A stretch of DNA of 28,596 bases from Pelomicrobium sp036803785 (GTDB taxonomy: Bacteria > Pseudomonadota > Gammaproteobacteria > Burkholderiales > UBA6910), in the NCBI RefSeq assembly GCF_036803785.1, contig NZ_DAIRTR010000027.1, forward strand, positions 1 through 28,596, in the 5' to 3' direction. Both the position numbers and the translations under genes were made by a program. The notes under the pieces are model-generated. The model ran no database searches. It had not been told where the DNA came from and saw only the letters and a list, made by a program, of their open reading frames with translations. This document shows, piece by piece, positions 7,652 through 15,660 of the stretch (the stretch's first letter is position 1; each line of letters starts with the position of its first letter).

Positions 7652-8413
7652 TCACCACCCGAATGGATAGCCCCAAGGATAGAGACCGAAACCGATCCCG
7701 TAGGACCCCCCCGGGTGCCACGGCCCGTGGTGACGGCCTAGCCAGAGATGAGTGCCCCAATAATCCTGCCAGATCCGCCGATACGCGTCGGCCCGCGCTT
7801 CCGCCTCACGGCGCGCCCGCTCTGCCGCTTGGAAACGGCGCTCTTCCTGGAGGATACCCTCGGCGCGCCGGCGCCACTCGGCGGCTTGCCCCGGATCCCG
7901 AGCAACGCCGAGACCTTCTTCGTAGATCTTCGCGAGCCGCTCCTGGGCTTCGAGCAATCCCGCTTCGGCGGCACGGCGGTACCAGCTCAATGCCTGCGCC
8001 ATGTCCCCCACCTGCTCCTTGAGGCGGGCAAGGGCGAGGGCCGCGTTGGGATGCCCCTGCTGCGCGGCGCGCTCGTACCAGTGAGCCGCCCGTTGCGGGT
8101 CGAGCGGGGCGCCGCGGCCCTGCGCGTACATCTCGCCCACGGCAAACTGGGCCGCCTCATCGCCCAATACCGCTGCCCGCTCCTTCCACTCCAGCGCCCG
8201 TGCCGAATCCGGCGCCACGCCACGCCCTCGGGCGTAGAGCTCTCCCAGCAGCCAGGCAGCGCGGGCGTCGCCCTGCTGCGCCTGCGCGGCAAACCCGCGT
8301 TCCGCCGCAGCGTAGTCTCCGTCCAGATAAGCACGCCAGGCGTCTTCAAAGGCCGCCCACGCCGGCGCCGCGATCACGAATCCCGCGGCGAAAAATAGCG
8401 CTTTCGCGCCCAT
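7652..8413 (-). CDS. Sel1-repeat (TPR-like) exported protein
   Basis: The 253-residue protein has a signal peptide with a probable cleavage after AWA (about residue 20). About four Sel1-like repeats of roughly 36 residues follow, with the pattern A-x-LG-x-LY-x-G-x-GV-x-x-D-x-x-A-x-x-W. A charged helix rich in Arg, Glu and Ala (about 190-220) comes next. The C-terminal tail of about 35 residues is rich in Trp, Gly, His, Tyr and Pro. Sel1 repeats form protein-binding scaffolds in the periplasm. The C-terminal aromatic tail is unusual and of unknown role. I chose ATG 8413 over the adjacent GTG 8416 because GGGAG lies 9 bp upstream. Confidence 0.82.
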   Translation of the reverse strand: MGAKALFFAAGFVIAAPAWAAFEDAWRAYLDGDYAAAERGFAAQAQQGDARAAWLLGELYARGRGVAPDSARALEWKERAAVLGDEAAQFAVGEMYAQGRGAPLDPQRAAHWYERAAQQGHPNAALALARLKEQVGDMAQALSWYRRAAEAGLLEAQERLAKIYEEGLGVARDPGQAAEWRRRAEGILQEERRFQAAERARREAEARADAYRRIWQDYWGTHLWLGRHHGPWHPGGSYGIGFGLYPWGYPFGW

Positions 8414-8599
8414 CACCTTCGGCTCCCGTTCATCCCACTTTCAGCCGCATGCCTGGTAGCAGTGCCCAACGGCGTTTCCAGTCTAACACAGGCATAACCG
8501 CCTGCCTGTCCGATTCCCGCACCTTTGGCTTCGCGCATGGCTGCGCCGACGGCAAATGCGGCCTGCTTGCGCCTCTCTCGACGGCATGGCCGCTGCACT

Positions 8600-9376
8600 C
8601 TAATCTTCGGATGAAAGGATCGCTTCCAGGAACTGGCGGGTGCGCGGCTTTCGGGGATCGCGAAAGATTCGCTGCGGCGGGCCGTCCTCTAGGACGCGGC
8701 CTTGATCGAAGAACAGCACCCGGTCGGAGGAGCGCTCGGCGAATTTCATGTGGTGGGTGACGATCAGCATGGTCATGCGCCCTGTCCGGGCGAGCTCCTC
8801 CAGGAGCCGCAGGATTCCGCCCACCAACTCGGGATCAAGGGCCGAGGTAATCTCGTCGAACAGCACGATCTCGGGCTCCATCGCCAGGGCCCGGGCGATC
8901 GCGACGCGCTGCTTTTGGCCACCGGAGAGCTCCGCCGGGTAGGCGTTGCGCTTGTCAGCAAGGCCCACCCGTTCTAGCTGGGCGATCCCTAAGGCTTGGG
9001 CCTCAGCGCGGCCGAGCCCCCGCACCCGCATCGGCGCTTCGATCACGTTAGCGAGCGCCGTCATGTGGGGAAACAGGTTGAAGTGCTGGAATACCATGCC
9101 CACCTTGCCCCGCAGGCGCCGCACATGACCCTCGTCGGCCGGCACTTCGCGGCCGTTGTGCACCATGGTCCACAACGGCTCGCCGGCGATCTCGATGCGC
9201 CCCACATCGGGCTTGTCCAGCGTCATCAACAGCCGCAGCAGGGTGGATTTACCCGATCCGCTGGGGCCGATGATGGCCACCGTCTGGCCCGCGGGGATCT
9301 CCAGGTCCACGCCCCGCAGCACCTCCAGTTCCCCGTAGCGCTTGCGCACGCCCTCGAGGCGAACCGCCGGCCTCAT
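8600..9376 (-). CDS. ehuA: ectoine/hydroxyectoine ABC transporter ATP-binding protein EhuA
   Basis: The 258-residue ATPase energises uptake of ectoines through EhuC/EhuD. It has Walker A GPSGSGKST (37-45), signature LSGGQKQRVAIARAL, Walker B IVLFDEITSALDPE and the H-loop histidine in THHMK. This is the polar amino acid (HisP/GlnQ) subfamily. The frame is open much further upstream, but the ATG at 9376 overlaps the ehuD stop (ATGA) and places the first beta strand normally. The compatible-solute role comes from the adjacent EhuB and the ect genes. It is the last gene of the cluster. No clear terminator is visible in the 186 bp before the Sel1 gene. Confidence 0.9.
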   Translation of the reverse strand: MRPAVRLEGVRKRYGELEVLRGVDLEIPAGQTVAIIGPSGSGKSTLLRLLMTLDKPDVGRIEIAGEPLWTMVHNGREVPADEGHVRRLRGKVGMVFQHFNLFPHMTALANVIEAPMRVRGLGRAEAQALGIAQLERVGLADKRNAYPAELSGGQKQRVAIARALAMEPEIVLFDEITSALDPELVGGILRLLEELARTGRMTMLIVTHHMKFAERSSDRVLFFDQGRVLEDGPPQRIFRDPRKPRTRQFLEAILSSED

Positions 9377-10041
9377 CCCGTCCTTCCTAGAGCGACGGCA
9401 AGTCGCCGTTCCAGGGCGCGTATCCCCGCCGCTGCGACGAGGCTTATCGCTAGGAACAGCATGCCCACCAAGGTAAGCGGCTCCGTATAGCGGAATGTCT
9501 CGGCGCCGATCATCTTGGCGCTTTGCAATAGCTCCAGCACGGTGATGGCAGAAAGCAGTGGGGTGTCCTTGAACATGGCGATGAGGTAGTTGCCCAAGGC
9601 CGGCACCACCGGCGGAATTGCTTGGGGGATCACGATCCGGATGTAGGTTTGCATCCGGTTCATGTTTAGCGCCGCTGCCGCTTCCCATTGGCCTCGGGAC
9701 ACCCCGTCGAGCCCAGCCCGGTAGACCTCGGAACAATAGGTACCGTAGTGCAGGCCGAGGGCGAGCACCCCAGAGGTGAAGGCCGAGAGCTGCACGCCAA
9801 GGGCGGGCAGCCCATAGAACAAGAAATAAATCTGCACCAGCAGGGGTGTGCTGCGCACGAATTCCACGAAACCGGCAACGGGTGCTCGCACCAGTGGCCA
9901 GCGCGAGCGCCGGGCGATCGCCAGAAGCAGCCCGAGCGTGAGGGCAATCAGCATACCCCCGAGGGTCGCCTGGACCGTGACCGCCAATGCCCGGGCGAGC
10001 TGGGGCAAGATTTCCAGGGCGAAGGCCCAGTCGAAGATCAC
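9373..10041 (-). CDS. ehuD: ectoine/hydroxyectoine ABC transporter permease EhuD
   Basis: The 222-residue inner-membrane permease of the HisMQ type has about five membrane segments. Its EAA loop, EVYRAGLDGVSRGQWEAAAALNM near residues 105-127, contacts the ATPase. It pairs with EhuC to form the transmembrane channel for ectoines. Both ends overlap neighbours by four bases: its start overlaps the ehuC stop and its stop overlaps the ehuA start. Confidence 0.88.
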   Translation of the reverse strand: MIFDWAFALEILPQLARALAVTVQATLGGMLIALTLGLLLAIARRSRWPLVRAPVAGFVEFVRSTPLLVQIYFLFYGLPALGVQLSAFTSGVLALGLHYGTYCSEVYRAGLDGVSRGQWEAAAALNMNRMQTYIRIVIPQAIPPVVPALGNYLIAMFKDTPLLSAITVLELLQSAKMIGAETFRYTEPLTLVGMLFLAISLVAAAGIRALERRLAVALGRTG

Positions 10042-10691
10042 CGCACGCCTCCCCGCTCGAGGCCCCGAGAGAGGAGCGCCTCGAGCCCGCGCATGAGGGC
10101 GGTGAGCATCAGTGCCGTGCCGAAGTACATCACCAGCACCAGGGTGAAGATCGTCTCGGTCTTCAGCGTCTCAGAGCGCAGCGTCTGGGCGCGGAAGGTG
10201 AGATCGGTGAGGGTGATCAAGGACACCAGCGCCGTGTTCTTAAGCAGCTCGATCAGAAGGTTACCGGCCGGGGGCAGCATGGCGGGAAGCGCCTGAGGCA
10301 GGACTACCCGTCTCATGGTCTGCCAGGCAGTGAGGTTCAACGTCAGCGCCGCTTCCCACTGACCCCGGGGCACTGCCAGTATGGCGCCCCGCACGATCTC
10401 GGCGCCGTACGCTCCGGTATTGAGGCCCAGGACTAGAACTCCGACTGCGATGGCGGAGAGATTCAGCCCGAAGAGGGGCAGCACGAAATAGAACCAGAAG
10501 AGCTGCACCAGGGCGGAGCTGCCGCGAAACACTTCCACGTATGCGGTGGCCGGCCAGCGCACAGCCCGCCAAGGGGCGAGCCGCGCCAGTCCGGCAGCTA
10601 TGGCGACGGGCAGCGCGAGCAGCGCTGCGCCCGTGGTGAGTCGCAGCGTCACCGCGAACCCATCTAGCAGAGGCGGAACCAGGTACAACAC
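10038..10691 (-). CDS. ehuC: ectoine/hydroxyectoine ABC transporter permease EhuC
   Basis: This is the second HisMQ-type permease, about 217 residues with five membrane segments. The EAA loop reads GAEIVRGAILAVPRGQWEAALTL. The reading frame extends upstream to 10799, but that part would overlap ehuB by about 70 bp and encodes a run of arginines unlike the family. A GTG at 10691 with AGGG nine bases upstream gives the usual permease N-terminus (LVPPLLDGFAVTLRLT) and a 37-bp gap after ehuB, so I prefer it. The nearby TTG at 10688 is also possible. Confidence 0.83.
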   Translation of the reverse strand: MLYLVPPLLDGFAVTLRLTTGAALLALPVAIAAGLARLAPWRAVRWPATAYVEVFRGSSALVQLFWFYFVLPLFGLNLSAIAVGVLVLGLNTGAYGAEIVRGAILAVPRGQWEAALTLNLTAWQTMRRVVLPQALPAMLPPAGNLLIELLKNTALVSLITLTDLTFRAQTLRSETLKTETIFTLVLVMYFGTALMLTALMRGLEALLSRGLERGGVR

Positions 10692-10728
10692 CGTTTCTGC
10701 CCTGCTCCGCGGGTATGGCAGCGCCAAC

Positions 10729-11643
10729 CTAGCCGCGGCACAGCGCCTCCGCCGCAACCTTCCCCGGGAGCTCCGCTTCCGTGAAGCCGAAACGCGCAAT
10801 CAATCGCAGATGCTCCTCGGTGCCAATGAAAGCATCGAGCTCGCGATTGAACGCCTCGATCAGATCCTGGTCGCTCTGGCGGAATCCGAAACCGCCGTAG
10901 CCAATGACTGGCTTGCCGTTGATCACCGGCTGGCGAAACGGCCGGGCCCGTTCGACCCAGGTGTTCCCCACCTGGGTCTTGGACAGCAGGTCCCGTACGG
11001 TGAGGGCCGTCGCCGCGTAAGCGTGCACGCGCCCAGCCTCGACCCCCGCCAGGGCATTGGCCGCGCTGGGGAAGACGACGATGCGCTCGTCTGGTATGCC
11101 CAACGCGCGCGCGTATTCGCGCTCGGCTGCGCCTGCCACCACACCGAGCTTCGCCTGCGGGTGGCGCGCCACGTCCTCATAGCCGTGCAACCCAAGAGGA
11201 TTTCCCCGCCGGACAATGAGCGCCTGTCCGACGGCATAGGTCGGGTTGGAGAAAGCAATGCGCTTGCAGCGGCGCGGCAGAATGTACATGCCGGCGGCGA
11301 TCAGATCGAACCGCCCGGCCTGCAATCCCGGAATCAAAGACCCGAACTCGGTGAGCACGCCTTCTACCTTCCTTATCCCTAAGCGGCGCAGCACGACCCG
11401 CGCCACCTCCGGGGCCTCACCAGTCACCCGGTTGCGCTGAGTGTCGAGATAGGCGAAGGGCGCTTCATCCGCGAAACCGATGCGTATGCTCCCCTCGCGG
11501 CGGGCCCGCTCCAAGGTGGAACCATCGTCCAGTGCAAGGGGATCCGTGCAACCGATCAGCAGCGAGACCGCCGCGGTGGCCGCCACCAACGCGCGCGCCA
11601 TCCACACCCTGCTTTGGTTTCCCCGTCTCGCGGGTTTTGTCAT
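10729..11643 (-). CDS. ehuB: ectoine/hydroxyectoine-binding lipoprotein EhuB
   Basis: The 304-residue protein is an extracytoplasmic solute-binding protein of the amino-acid-binding family. It begins with a signal sequence ending in LLIGC, which suggests that it is a lipid-anchored receptor. The body has the family start IRIGFADEAPFAYLD and the EhuB-like block GMYILPRRCKRIAFSNPTY. IARFGFTEAEL lies near the end. Known EhuB proteins bind ectoine and 5-hydroxyectoine with micromolar affinity. The start overlaps the ectD stop (ATGA), which ties uptake to biosynthesis. A second Met at residue 15 could also serve as the start. Confidence 0.88.
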   Translation of the reverse strand: MTKPARRGNQSRVWMARALVAATAAVSLLIGCTDPLALDDGSTLERARREGSIRIGFADEAPFAYLDTQRNRVTGEAPEVARVVLRRLGIRKVEGVLTEFGSLIPGLQAGRFDLIAAGMYILPRRCKRIAFSNPTYAVGQALIVRRGNPLGLHGYEDVARHPQAKLGVVAGAAEREYARALGIPDERIVVFPSAANALAGVEAGRVHAYAATALTVRDLLSKTQVGNTWVERARPFRQPVINGKPVIGYGGFGFRQSDQDLIEAFNRELDAFIGTEEHLRLIARFGFTEAELPGKVAAEALCRG

Positions 11644-12572
11644 GCGCTGCTCTTGACCGTCTCCGGAGTTACCGGCTCGATGGGCGAAAAGTCGCTACGG
11701 GTGGCAACGAACTCGGGCCGGGGAGCGAGACCGTGCAGCGGAGCGCCCAGCGTGTTCTCCACGCTGTTGTAGACGAAGAAAAGGTTGCTGCGTGGCCTGG
11801 GAGTGATGTTGCTGTTAGAGCCGTGCATGGCGTTACAGTCGAAAAACACCACCGATCCGGCTGGAGCCTTCATCGACTCGATCCCGCCTCGATCCACCAG
11901 GAAGCGCAGGCTGGCCTCGTCCGGAACGCCGTACTCTTGCTTCCTGAGAGAGTACTTGTAGTGCTCGCCGGGCGTCTCGCCCACACACCGGATATAGTGC
12001 ATGTGGGAGCCGGGAATGATCATGAGCGGGCCGTTGTGTTCGTCGTTGTCCGTGAGCAGGATCGAGCAAGAGACCGCCCGCATGCGCGGCATGCCGTCTT
12101 CCACATGCCAGGTCTCGAAGTCACTGTGCCAGTAAAACTCCTTGCCCTTGAAGCCCGGCTTGCGGTTGGCTCGGGATTGATGGATGTAGACTTCGCTACC
12201 CAGGATCTGCCGGGCGATGTTCACCAGCCGGATGTCGCGCGCGAGCCGATCGAGCACAGGGCTCAGGCGATGCACCATGAAGACTGAGCGCACCTCGCCG
12301 CCGCCCGGCTCGGCGATCACTTCGTCGTAGCCCTCGAGCTTCGGATCGTGGGCAAGCCGCTCCACTTCCCTCAGCATTCGCCCCACCTCCTCCGGACTGA
12401 AGAGCTGTTTTAGGACAATGAAACCCTTCTGGGCATAGCGGGCAAGCTGGTGTTGAGACAGGTCCGCCGGTCCTACTTCCTTCCAGCCCTGATAGACCAC
12501 GGGATCCTGGCGCAGGATAATCGCCGCCTCGTTGTCGCAGCGCGATTTATAGACATCGGTTAGGGTAAGCAT
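11640..12572 (-). CDS. ectD: ectoine 5-hydroxylase EctD
   Basis: The 310-residue cytosolic enzyme is a non-haem Fe(II)/2-oxoglutarate dioxygenase that converts ectoine to 5-hydroxyectoine. The EctD signature is intact: FYWHSDFETWHVEDGMPRM holds the first iron ligands (His about 149, Asp about 151). The third ligand is in AMHGSN (His about 250), with the 2-oxoglutarate arginine shortly after. The frame is open six codons further to a TTG at 12590. I chose the ATG at 12572 because GGAGG lies 11 bases before it and the length then matches characterised EctD. It follows ectC after a 98-bp gap containing a hairpin and overlaps ehuB. Confidence 0.95.
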   Translation of the reverse strand: MLTLTDVYKSRCDNEAAIILRQDPVVYQGWKEVGPADLSQHQLARYAQKGFIVLKQLFSPEEVGRMLREVERLAHDPKLEGYDEVIAEPGGGEVRSVFMVHRLSPVLDRLARDIRLVNIARQILGSEVYIHQSRANRKPGFKGKEFYWHSDFETWHVEDGMPRMRAVSCSILLTDNDEHNGPLMIIPGSHMHYIRCVGETPGEHYKYSLRKQEYGVPDEASLRFLVDRGGIESMKAPAGSVVFFDCNAMHGSNSNITPRPRSNLFFVYNSVENTLGAPLHGLAPRPEFVATRSDFSPIEPVTPETVKSSA

Positions 12573-12644
12573 GATCTCAACGACCTCCAATGGCAGGTAC
12601 AGAAGCAGCGCGGCCGGCCACAGTTCGTGGGTCTTTTGTCCCCC

Positions 12645-12667
12645 GCGTCCGTTCCTCAGCCGGACGC
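12645..12667 (-). other. hairpin between ectC and ectD
   Basis: Arms GCGTCC and GGACGC with an 11-nt loop lie just after the ectC stop on the coding strand, without a T-tract. Since ectD is the only core gene of the operon with a sizeable gap before it, this may be a partial attenuator or an mRNA-stabilising element. The role is inferred only from position. Confidence 0.35.
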
Positions 12668-12670
12668 CGC

Positions 12671-13054
12671 CTATTCAATGATCGGATAGGCGCCCTCGTC
12701 GTCGTGCATCTCAGCGCCGGTGAGGGGTGGATTGAACACGCACACCAGGCGCATGTCGGTGCGGGCGCGAAGGACGTGCTTGTCATGCCGGTCTAGGGCG
12801 TACACGGTTCCTGGCGTGATGGTGTAGACCGCGCCGTCTGCCAGCGTCTCCACTTCGCCCTCTCCCCCCACGCAGAACACCGCCTCCAGGTGATGGCGAT
12901 ACCACATGGGGGTCTCGGTGCCGGCACGGATGGTGGTCTCGTGTAGCGAGAAACCCATGCCGTCCTGCTTGAGCAGTAACCTGCGACTCACCCAGTTGGG
13001 TGTGTGCACGTCGCGCTCGGTACCAAGCACGTCGGATACCTTGCGCACAATCAT
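12671..13054 (-). CDS. ectC: L-ectoine synthase EctC
   Basis: The 127-residue cupin closes N-gamma-acetyl-diaminobutyrate into ectoine, the last step of synthesis, in the cytosol. Residues matching the known iron ligands are present at Glu57, Tyr85 and His93. The substrate-binding segment TPMWYRHHLEAVFCVGG is intact. The ATG at 13054 overlaps the ectB stop by four bases. The longer open frame upstream is within ectB and is not used. The length is normal for EctC. Confidence 0.95.
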   Translation of the reverse strand: MIVRKVSDVLGTERDVHTPNWVSRRLLLKQDGMGFSLHETTIRAGTETPMWYRHHLEAVFCVGGEGEVETLADGAVYTITPGTVYALDRHDKHVLRARTDMRLVCVFNPPLTGAEMHDDEGAYPIIE

Positions 13055-14364
13055 CGGCTGCCTCCCGCCGCCTTCTTCAGGGTGCGAACATTGGAGCTGG
13101 TGACGAGCCCCACGTCCAGCGCCGCGGCCACGCATTGCTCGAGCAGATACAACCCGTCCGCCAGCAGTTCGTCGTCGATGGTGAGCGGCGGAAGCAGCTT
13201 GATCACATCGTCCTCGGCCCCCGAGGTCTCCGCAATCATGCCACGCTTGAACGCCATCGCCGTGATCCGCTGGGGCAACCCGGGAACCCGCGAAGCCAGT
13301 CCCTGGATCATCCCCCGACCCCGGACCTCGAACTGGCCACTGGGGTAGGCATCGGCGATGTGCTCGAGCCATAGGCGCATGATCTTGCCCTTGCGTTCCA
13401 CCTCTCGGGTGAGGTCGCCGGTGCTCCAATAGCGCAGTAGCGCTTCCCGAGCAGTGACGAAGGCCAGGTTGTTGCCGCGGAACGTGCCGTTATGGGCGCT
13501 CGGGCGCCACACATCCAGCTCGGGCTTCATGAGCACCAGGGACATGGGCAGCCCGAAGCCCGAGAGGGACTTGGACAGGGTGACGATGTCAGGGCTCACC
13601 CCGGAGCCCTCGAAGCTGAAGAAGGTCCCGGTACGCCCGCACCCCACCTGGATATCGTCCACGATCAGCAATACGTCGTGGCGCCGACATACGTGCTCCA
13701 GACGCCGCAGCCACTCGAAGCGGGCTACGTTCACACCGCCCTCACCCTGCACCGACTCCACGATCACCGCGGCGGGAACATCGATGCCGCTCGACTTGTC
13801 CGCCAGCAGCCGGTCGAGCAGTTCCGTAGTATCGACCCCGTCGATGTAGCCGTCGTAGGGCATGAACTGCACGTTGGGCAGCGGCTGGCCCGCAGCGCAG
13901 CGGAACTTCTCATTGCCGGTCGTCGCCAGGGATCCGCCGGTGACTCCATGAAAAGCGTTGGTGAAGGCGATGATGCCGGTACGGCCTTTCGCCTGACGCG
14001 CGAGCTTGAGGGCCGCCTCGACCGCGTTGGTCCCCGTCGGCCCGGGGAACTGGACCTTGTAGCGCATGCTCCGCGGGTGCAGGATCACGCGTTCGAAAGT
14101 CTCCAGAAACTCCTTTTTTGCGGCCGTGGCCATGTCGAGGCCATGGACCACACCGTCGCGTTCCAGGTAATCGAGCAGCCGCGCCTTCATGCCAGGCTCG
14201 TTGTGACCGTAGTTGAGCGTTCCCGCTCCGGCAAAGAAATCGATGTAACGGTTGCCGTCCTTGTCCCACAGGGTGGCGCCTTGGGCCTTGGTGAAGATCA
14301 CGGGGAACGAACGGACGTAGCCTCGCACCTCCGATTCCAGTTGATCAAAAATCCTCAGATTCAT
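13051..14364 (-). CDS. ectB: L-2,4-diaminobutyrate transaminase EctB
   Basis: The 437-residue class-III pyridoxal-phosphate aminotransferase makes 2,4-diaminobutyrate from aspartate semialdehyde and glutamate, the first committed step of ectoine synthesis. It has GPTGTNAVEAALKLAR (phosphate binding, about 108-123), the cofactor ring contact VDDIQVGCGRTG (Asp236, Gln239) and the Schiff-base lysine Lys265 in TLSKSLSG. GTFRGNN, which binds the partner subunit's cofactor, follows. A GGAGGA Shine-Dalgarno precedes the ATG. The gene overlaps ectA by 20 bp at the start and ectC by 4 bp at the end. Confidence 0.95.
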   Translation of the reverse strand: MNLRIFDQLESEVRGYVRSFPVIFTKAQGATLWDKDGNRYIDFFAGAGTLNYGHNEPGMKARLLDYLERDGVVHGLDMATAAKKEFLETFERVILHPRSMRYKVQFPGPTGTNAVEAALKLARQAKGRTGIIAFTNAFHGVTGGSLATTGNEKFRCAAGQPLPNVQFMPYDGYIDGVDTTELLDRLLADKSSGIDVPAAVIVESVQGEGGVNVARFEWLRRLEHVCRRHDVLLIVDDIQVGCGRTGTFFSFEGSGVSPDIVTLSKSLSGFGLPMSLVLMKPELDVWRPSAHNGTFRGNNLAFVTAREALLRYWSTGDLTREVERKGKIMRLWLEHIADAYPSGQFEVRGRGMIQGLASRVPGLPQRITAMAFKRGMIAETSGAEDDVIKLLPPLTIDDELLADGLYLLEQCVAAALDVGLVTSSNVRTLKKAAGGSR

Positions 14365-14905
14365 GACATCCTCCTTTTTCGGCTGGCTTGCGGATCGGAC
14401 CGATCACGAGTAAGCGCTCTTCTTCGTGATGCTCGGTCCCGAACATTCGCGGCGTGAACAAAGGACGTTCTTCGATCCGCGCACCGAGGGCCCGGGCGAG
14501 GGCAGCAAACATGGCCCGCGATGCTCCGTTGCCGGGCGAAACCGTGGTTTCGATCCAGCTGATACGGGAAAGGGCTCTTCTTGCCAGCAGCGCGAAGAGC
14601 ATGCGCTTGCCGAGGCCCTGGCCGCGAACGTCCGGATGCACCGCCACCTGCCAGATGAACAGGCTGTCTTGCCGACGTGGTGTGAAGTAAGCAGAGACAA
14701 ACCCGACCGCCCGCCCTTTCTTGAGCGCCAAGACGCAGGTGTCAGCGAAATGGTGGGCCAGCAGCAGGTAAGCGTAAGTGGAATTGACATCGAGGGGCGG
14801 GCAGGCGTGGATGAGGGCTCGGATGTCGCTGCCGCGCTCGATGGTGGGTTCGGTCAGTTGGATGGATGGCCCCCCGGCTAAGGAATATTCCGCACTAATC
14901 GCGAT
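14345..14905 (-). CDS. ectA: diaminobutyrate acetyltransferase EctA with non-canonical start
   Basis: EctA transfers acetyl from acetyl-CoA to 2,4-diaminobutyrate. The frame encodes the family core in order: an N-terminal LTEPTIERGSDIRALIHAC, the EctA signature PPLDVNSTYAYLLLAHHFADTC, and the GNAT acetyl-CoA loop VHPDVRGQGLGKRML. ETTVSPGN is near the end. The only ATG/GTG/TTG in frame is a TTG at 14731, which would delete the signature and the first third of the domain. The frame stays open upstream to a TAG at about 14930. Within it are ATC at 14905, ATT at 14899, ATC at 14863 and CTG at 14857. AGGAG at 14914-14918 is 8 nt before the ATC at 14905, so I annotate from there (186 residues, usual length). 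A sequence error or frameshift is the alternative. Confidence 0.8.
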   Translation of the reverse strand: MAISAEYSLAGGPSIQLTEPTIERGSDIRALIHACPPLDVNSTYAYLLLAHHFADTCVLALKKGRAVGFVSAYFTPRRQDSLFIWQVAVHPDVRGQGLGKRMLFALLARRALSRISWIETTVSPGNGASRAMFAALARALGARIEERPLFTPRMFGTEHHEEERLLVIGPIRKPAEKGGCHESEDF

Positions 14906-14913
14906 AAGCCTAT

Positions 14914-14918
14914 CTCCT
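14914..14918 (-). promoter_or_regulatory. Shine-Dalgarno that decides the ectA start
   Basis: AGGAG on the minus strand is spaced 8 nt from the in-frame ATC at 14905-14903 and 14 nt from the ATT at 14899-14897. No ATG lies in range in any frame. A GTG at 14895 is in another frame and reaches a stop after five codons. Confidence 0.55.
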
Positions 14919-14944
14919 CGACTATGCTATCTGAATGATTCGAT

Positions 14945-14979
14945 GCGCCGTGCCGCGGGTTCGAGACCCGCCTCGGCGC
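14945..14979. other. GC-rich hairpin with tRNA T-arm-like core between ectR and ectA
   Basis: An outer stem GCGCCG/CGGCGC encloses an inner stem GCGGG/CCCGC with the seven-base loop TTCGAGA (plus strand). This is exactly the shape of a tRNA T-arm. The flanking bases do not fit the remaining tRNA geometry, so it is not a tRNA gene. It lies just after the ectR stop and about 40 bp before the ectA ribosome-binding site, where it could partly terminate or protect the transcript. Confidence 0.5.
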
Positions 14980-14987
14980 GGTGCCAT

Positions 14988-15581
14988 TCATGGCCGGCTG
15001 AGGGGCCCGGTCTCGAGAATCGGTGCGGAGTCGATGTGCTGGGCCTCCATGAGCTGCACCACGCGCTCCAACGCCAAGGCTATGGCGGCCTGCTCCAGTT
15101 CCGGCAGGCGATTGAGACCTTGGGCCAATCGCTCCTGCAGCGGCGAGGGCGCCTGGGCGGCGAGGGCCGCGCCCCGTTCGGTCGCGCTCACCCGCACGAT
15201 GCGCCGGTCCTGCACCCCGCGACTGCGGGTGACTAGACCTTTTTCCTCCAGCCGATCCAGGATGCCCACGACCGTGCTCGGGGAAAGATGCACTTCCTTG
15301 GCCAGCGCGGTGGCGGTCATCGGCCCGCCGTTCACGACCGCGAGCAGGCATACGAGCTGGGGCGCGGTGATATCACTCTGGGATTCCAACTGCTTGGAGT
15401 ACAAGTCCACGCAGCGGATGATGCGCCGGATGGCGCGCAAGACGCGCAAATCGTAGCGCACACCTGTCCGGCCCTCGTCTACCTCCGGGACCGCCTCGAG
15501 CCGAGGGGAAGAGACGGCGCCGGAGGCCGTCTCCTCGACGAGGGGGAGCGGCTCGTGCCTGGGATCGGCGCAGCTTACCAT
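14988..15581 (-). CDS. ectR: EctR-type MarR-family regulator of ectoine genes
   Basis: The 197-residue protein has an extended N-terminus of about 40 residues, then a MarR winged helix. ITAPQLVCLLAVVNGGPMTATALAKEVHLSPSTVVGILDRLEEKGLV is the helix-turn-helix and DRRIVRVSATERG is the wing. MarR regulators next to ectABC in halotolerant proteobacteria (EctR1) repress ectoine synthesis at low salt. The frame is open to an ATG at 15638, but those 19 codons are AT-rich promoter sequence. The ATG at 15581 has GGAAGAG 7 bases upstream and is preferred. It is upstream of ectA on the same strand and may be co-transcribed with it. Confidence 0.85.
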   Translation of the reverse strand: MVSCADPRHEPLPLVEETASGAVSSPRLEAVPEVDEGRTGVRYDLRVLRAIRRIIRCVDLYSKQLESQSDITAPQLVCLLAVVNGGPMTATALAKEVHLSPSTVVGILDRLEEKGLVTRSRGVQDRRIVRVSATERGAALAAQAPSPLQERLAQGLNRLPELEQAAIALALERVVQLMEAQHIDSAPILETGPLSRP

Positions 15582-15622
15582 GCCAGCTCTTCCCGCGAGA
15601 TTGCGACAGGAATTATTGTAAG

Positions 15623-15660
15623 CATAATTATTTTTCATGAAATTATTTCAATCATAATTA
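15623..15660. repeat. AT-rich direct repeats and palindrome, putative EctR operator
   Basis: CATAATTA occurs at 15623-15630 and again at 15653-15660, exactly 30 bp apart, about three helical turns. Between them is the perfect palindrome TTTCATGAAA (15633-15642). The upstream copy overlaps the predicted -10 box of the ectR promoter. The known EctR1 operator also overlaps the -10 box of its target promoter, so an autoregulatory operator is a reasonable inference. Confidence 0.5.

Noticed and set aside
9377..9736. Upstream extension of ehuA by 120 codons
   Set aside because: It overlaps ehuD in another frame and gives an N-terminus unlike any ABC ATPase. The ATGA-coupled start at 9376 is typical.
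14941..14986. Possible tRNA gene on the plus strand near 14950-14985 ending in CCA
   Set aside because: Only the T-arm is convincing. The distance from it to CCA is 4 nt too long, and no D-arm or anticodon arm is found upstream.
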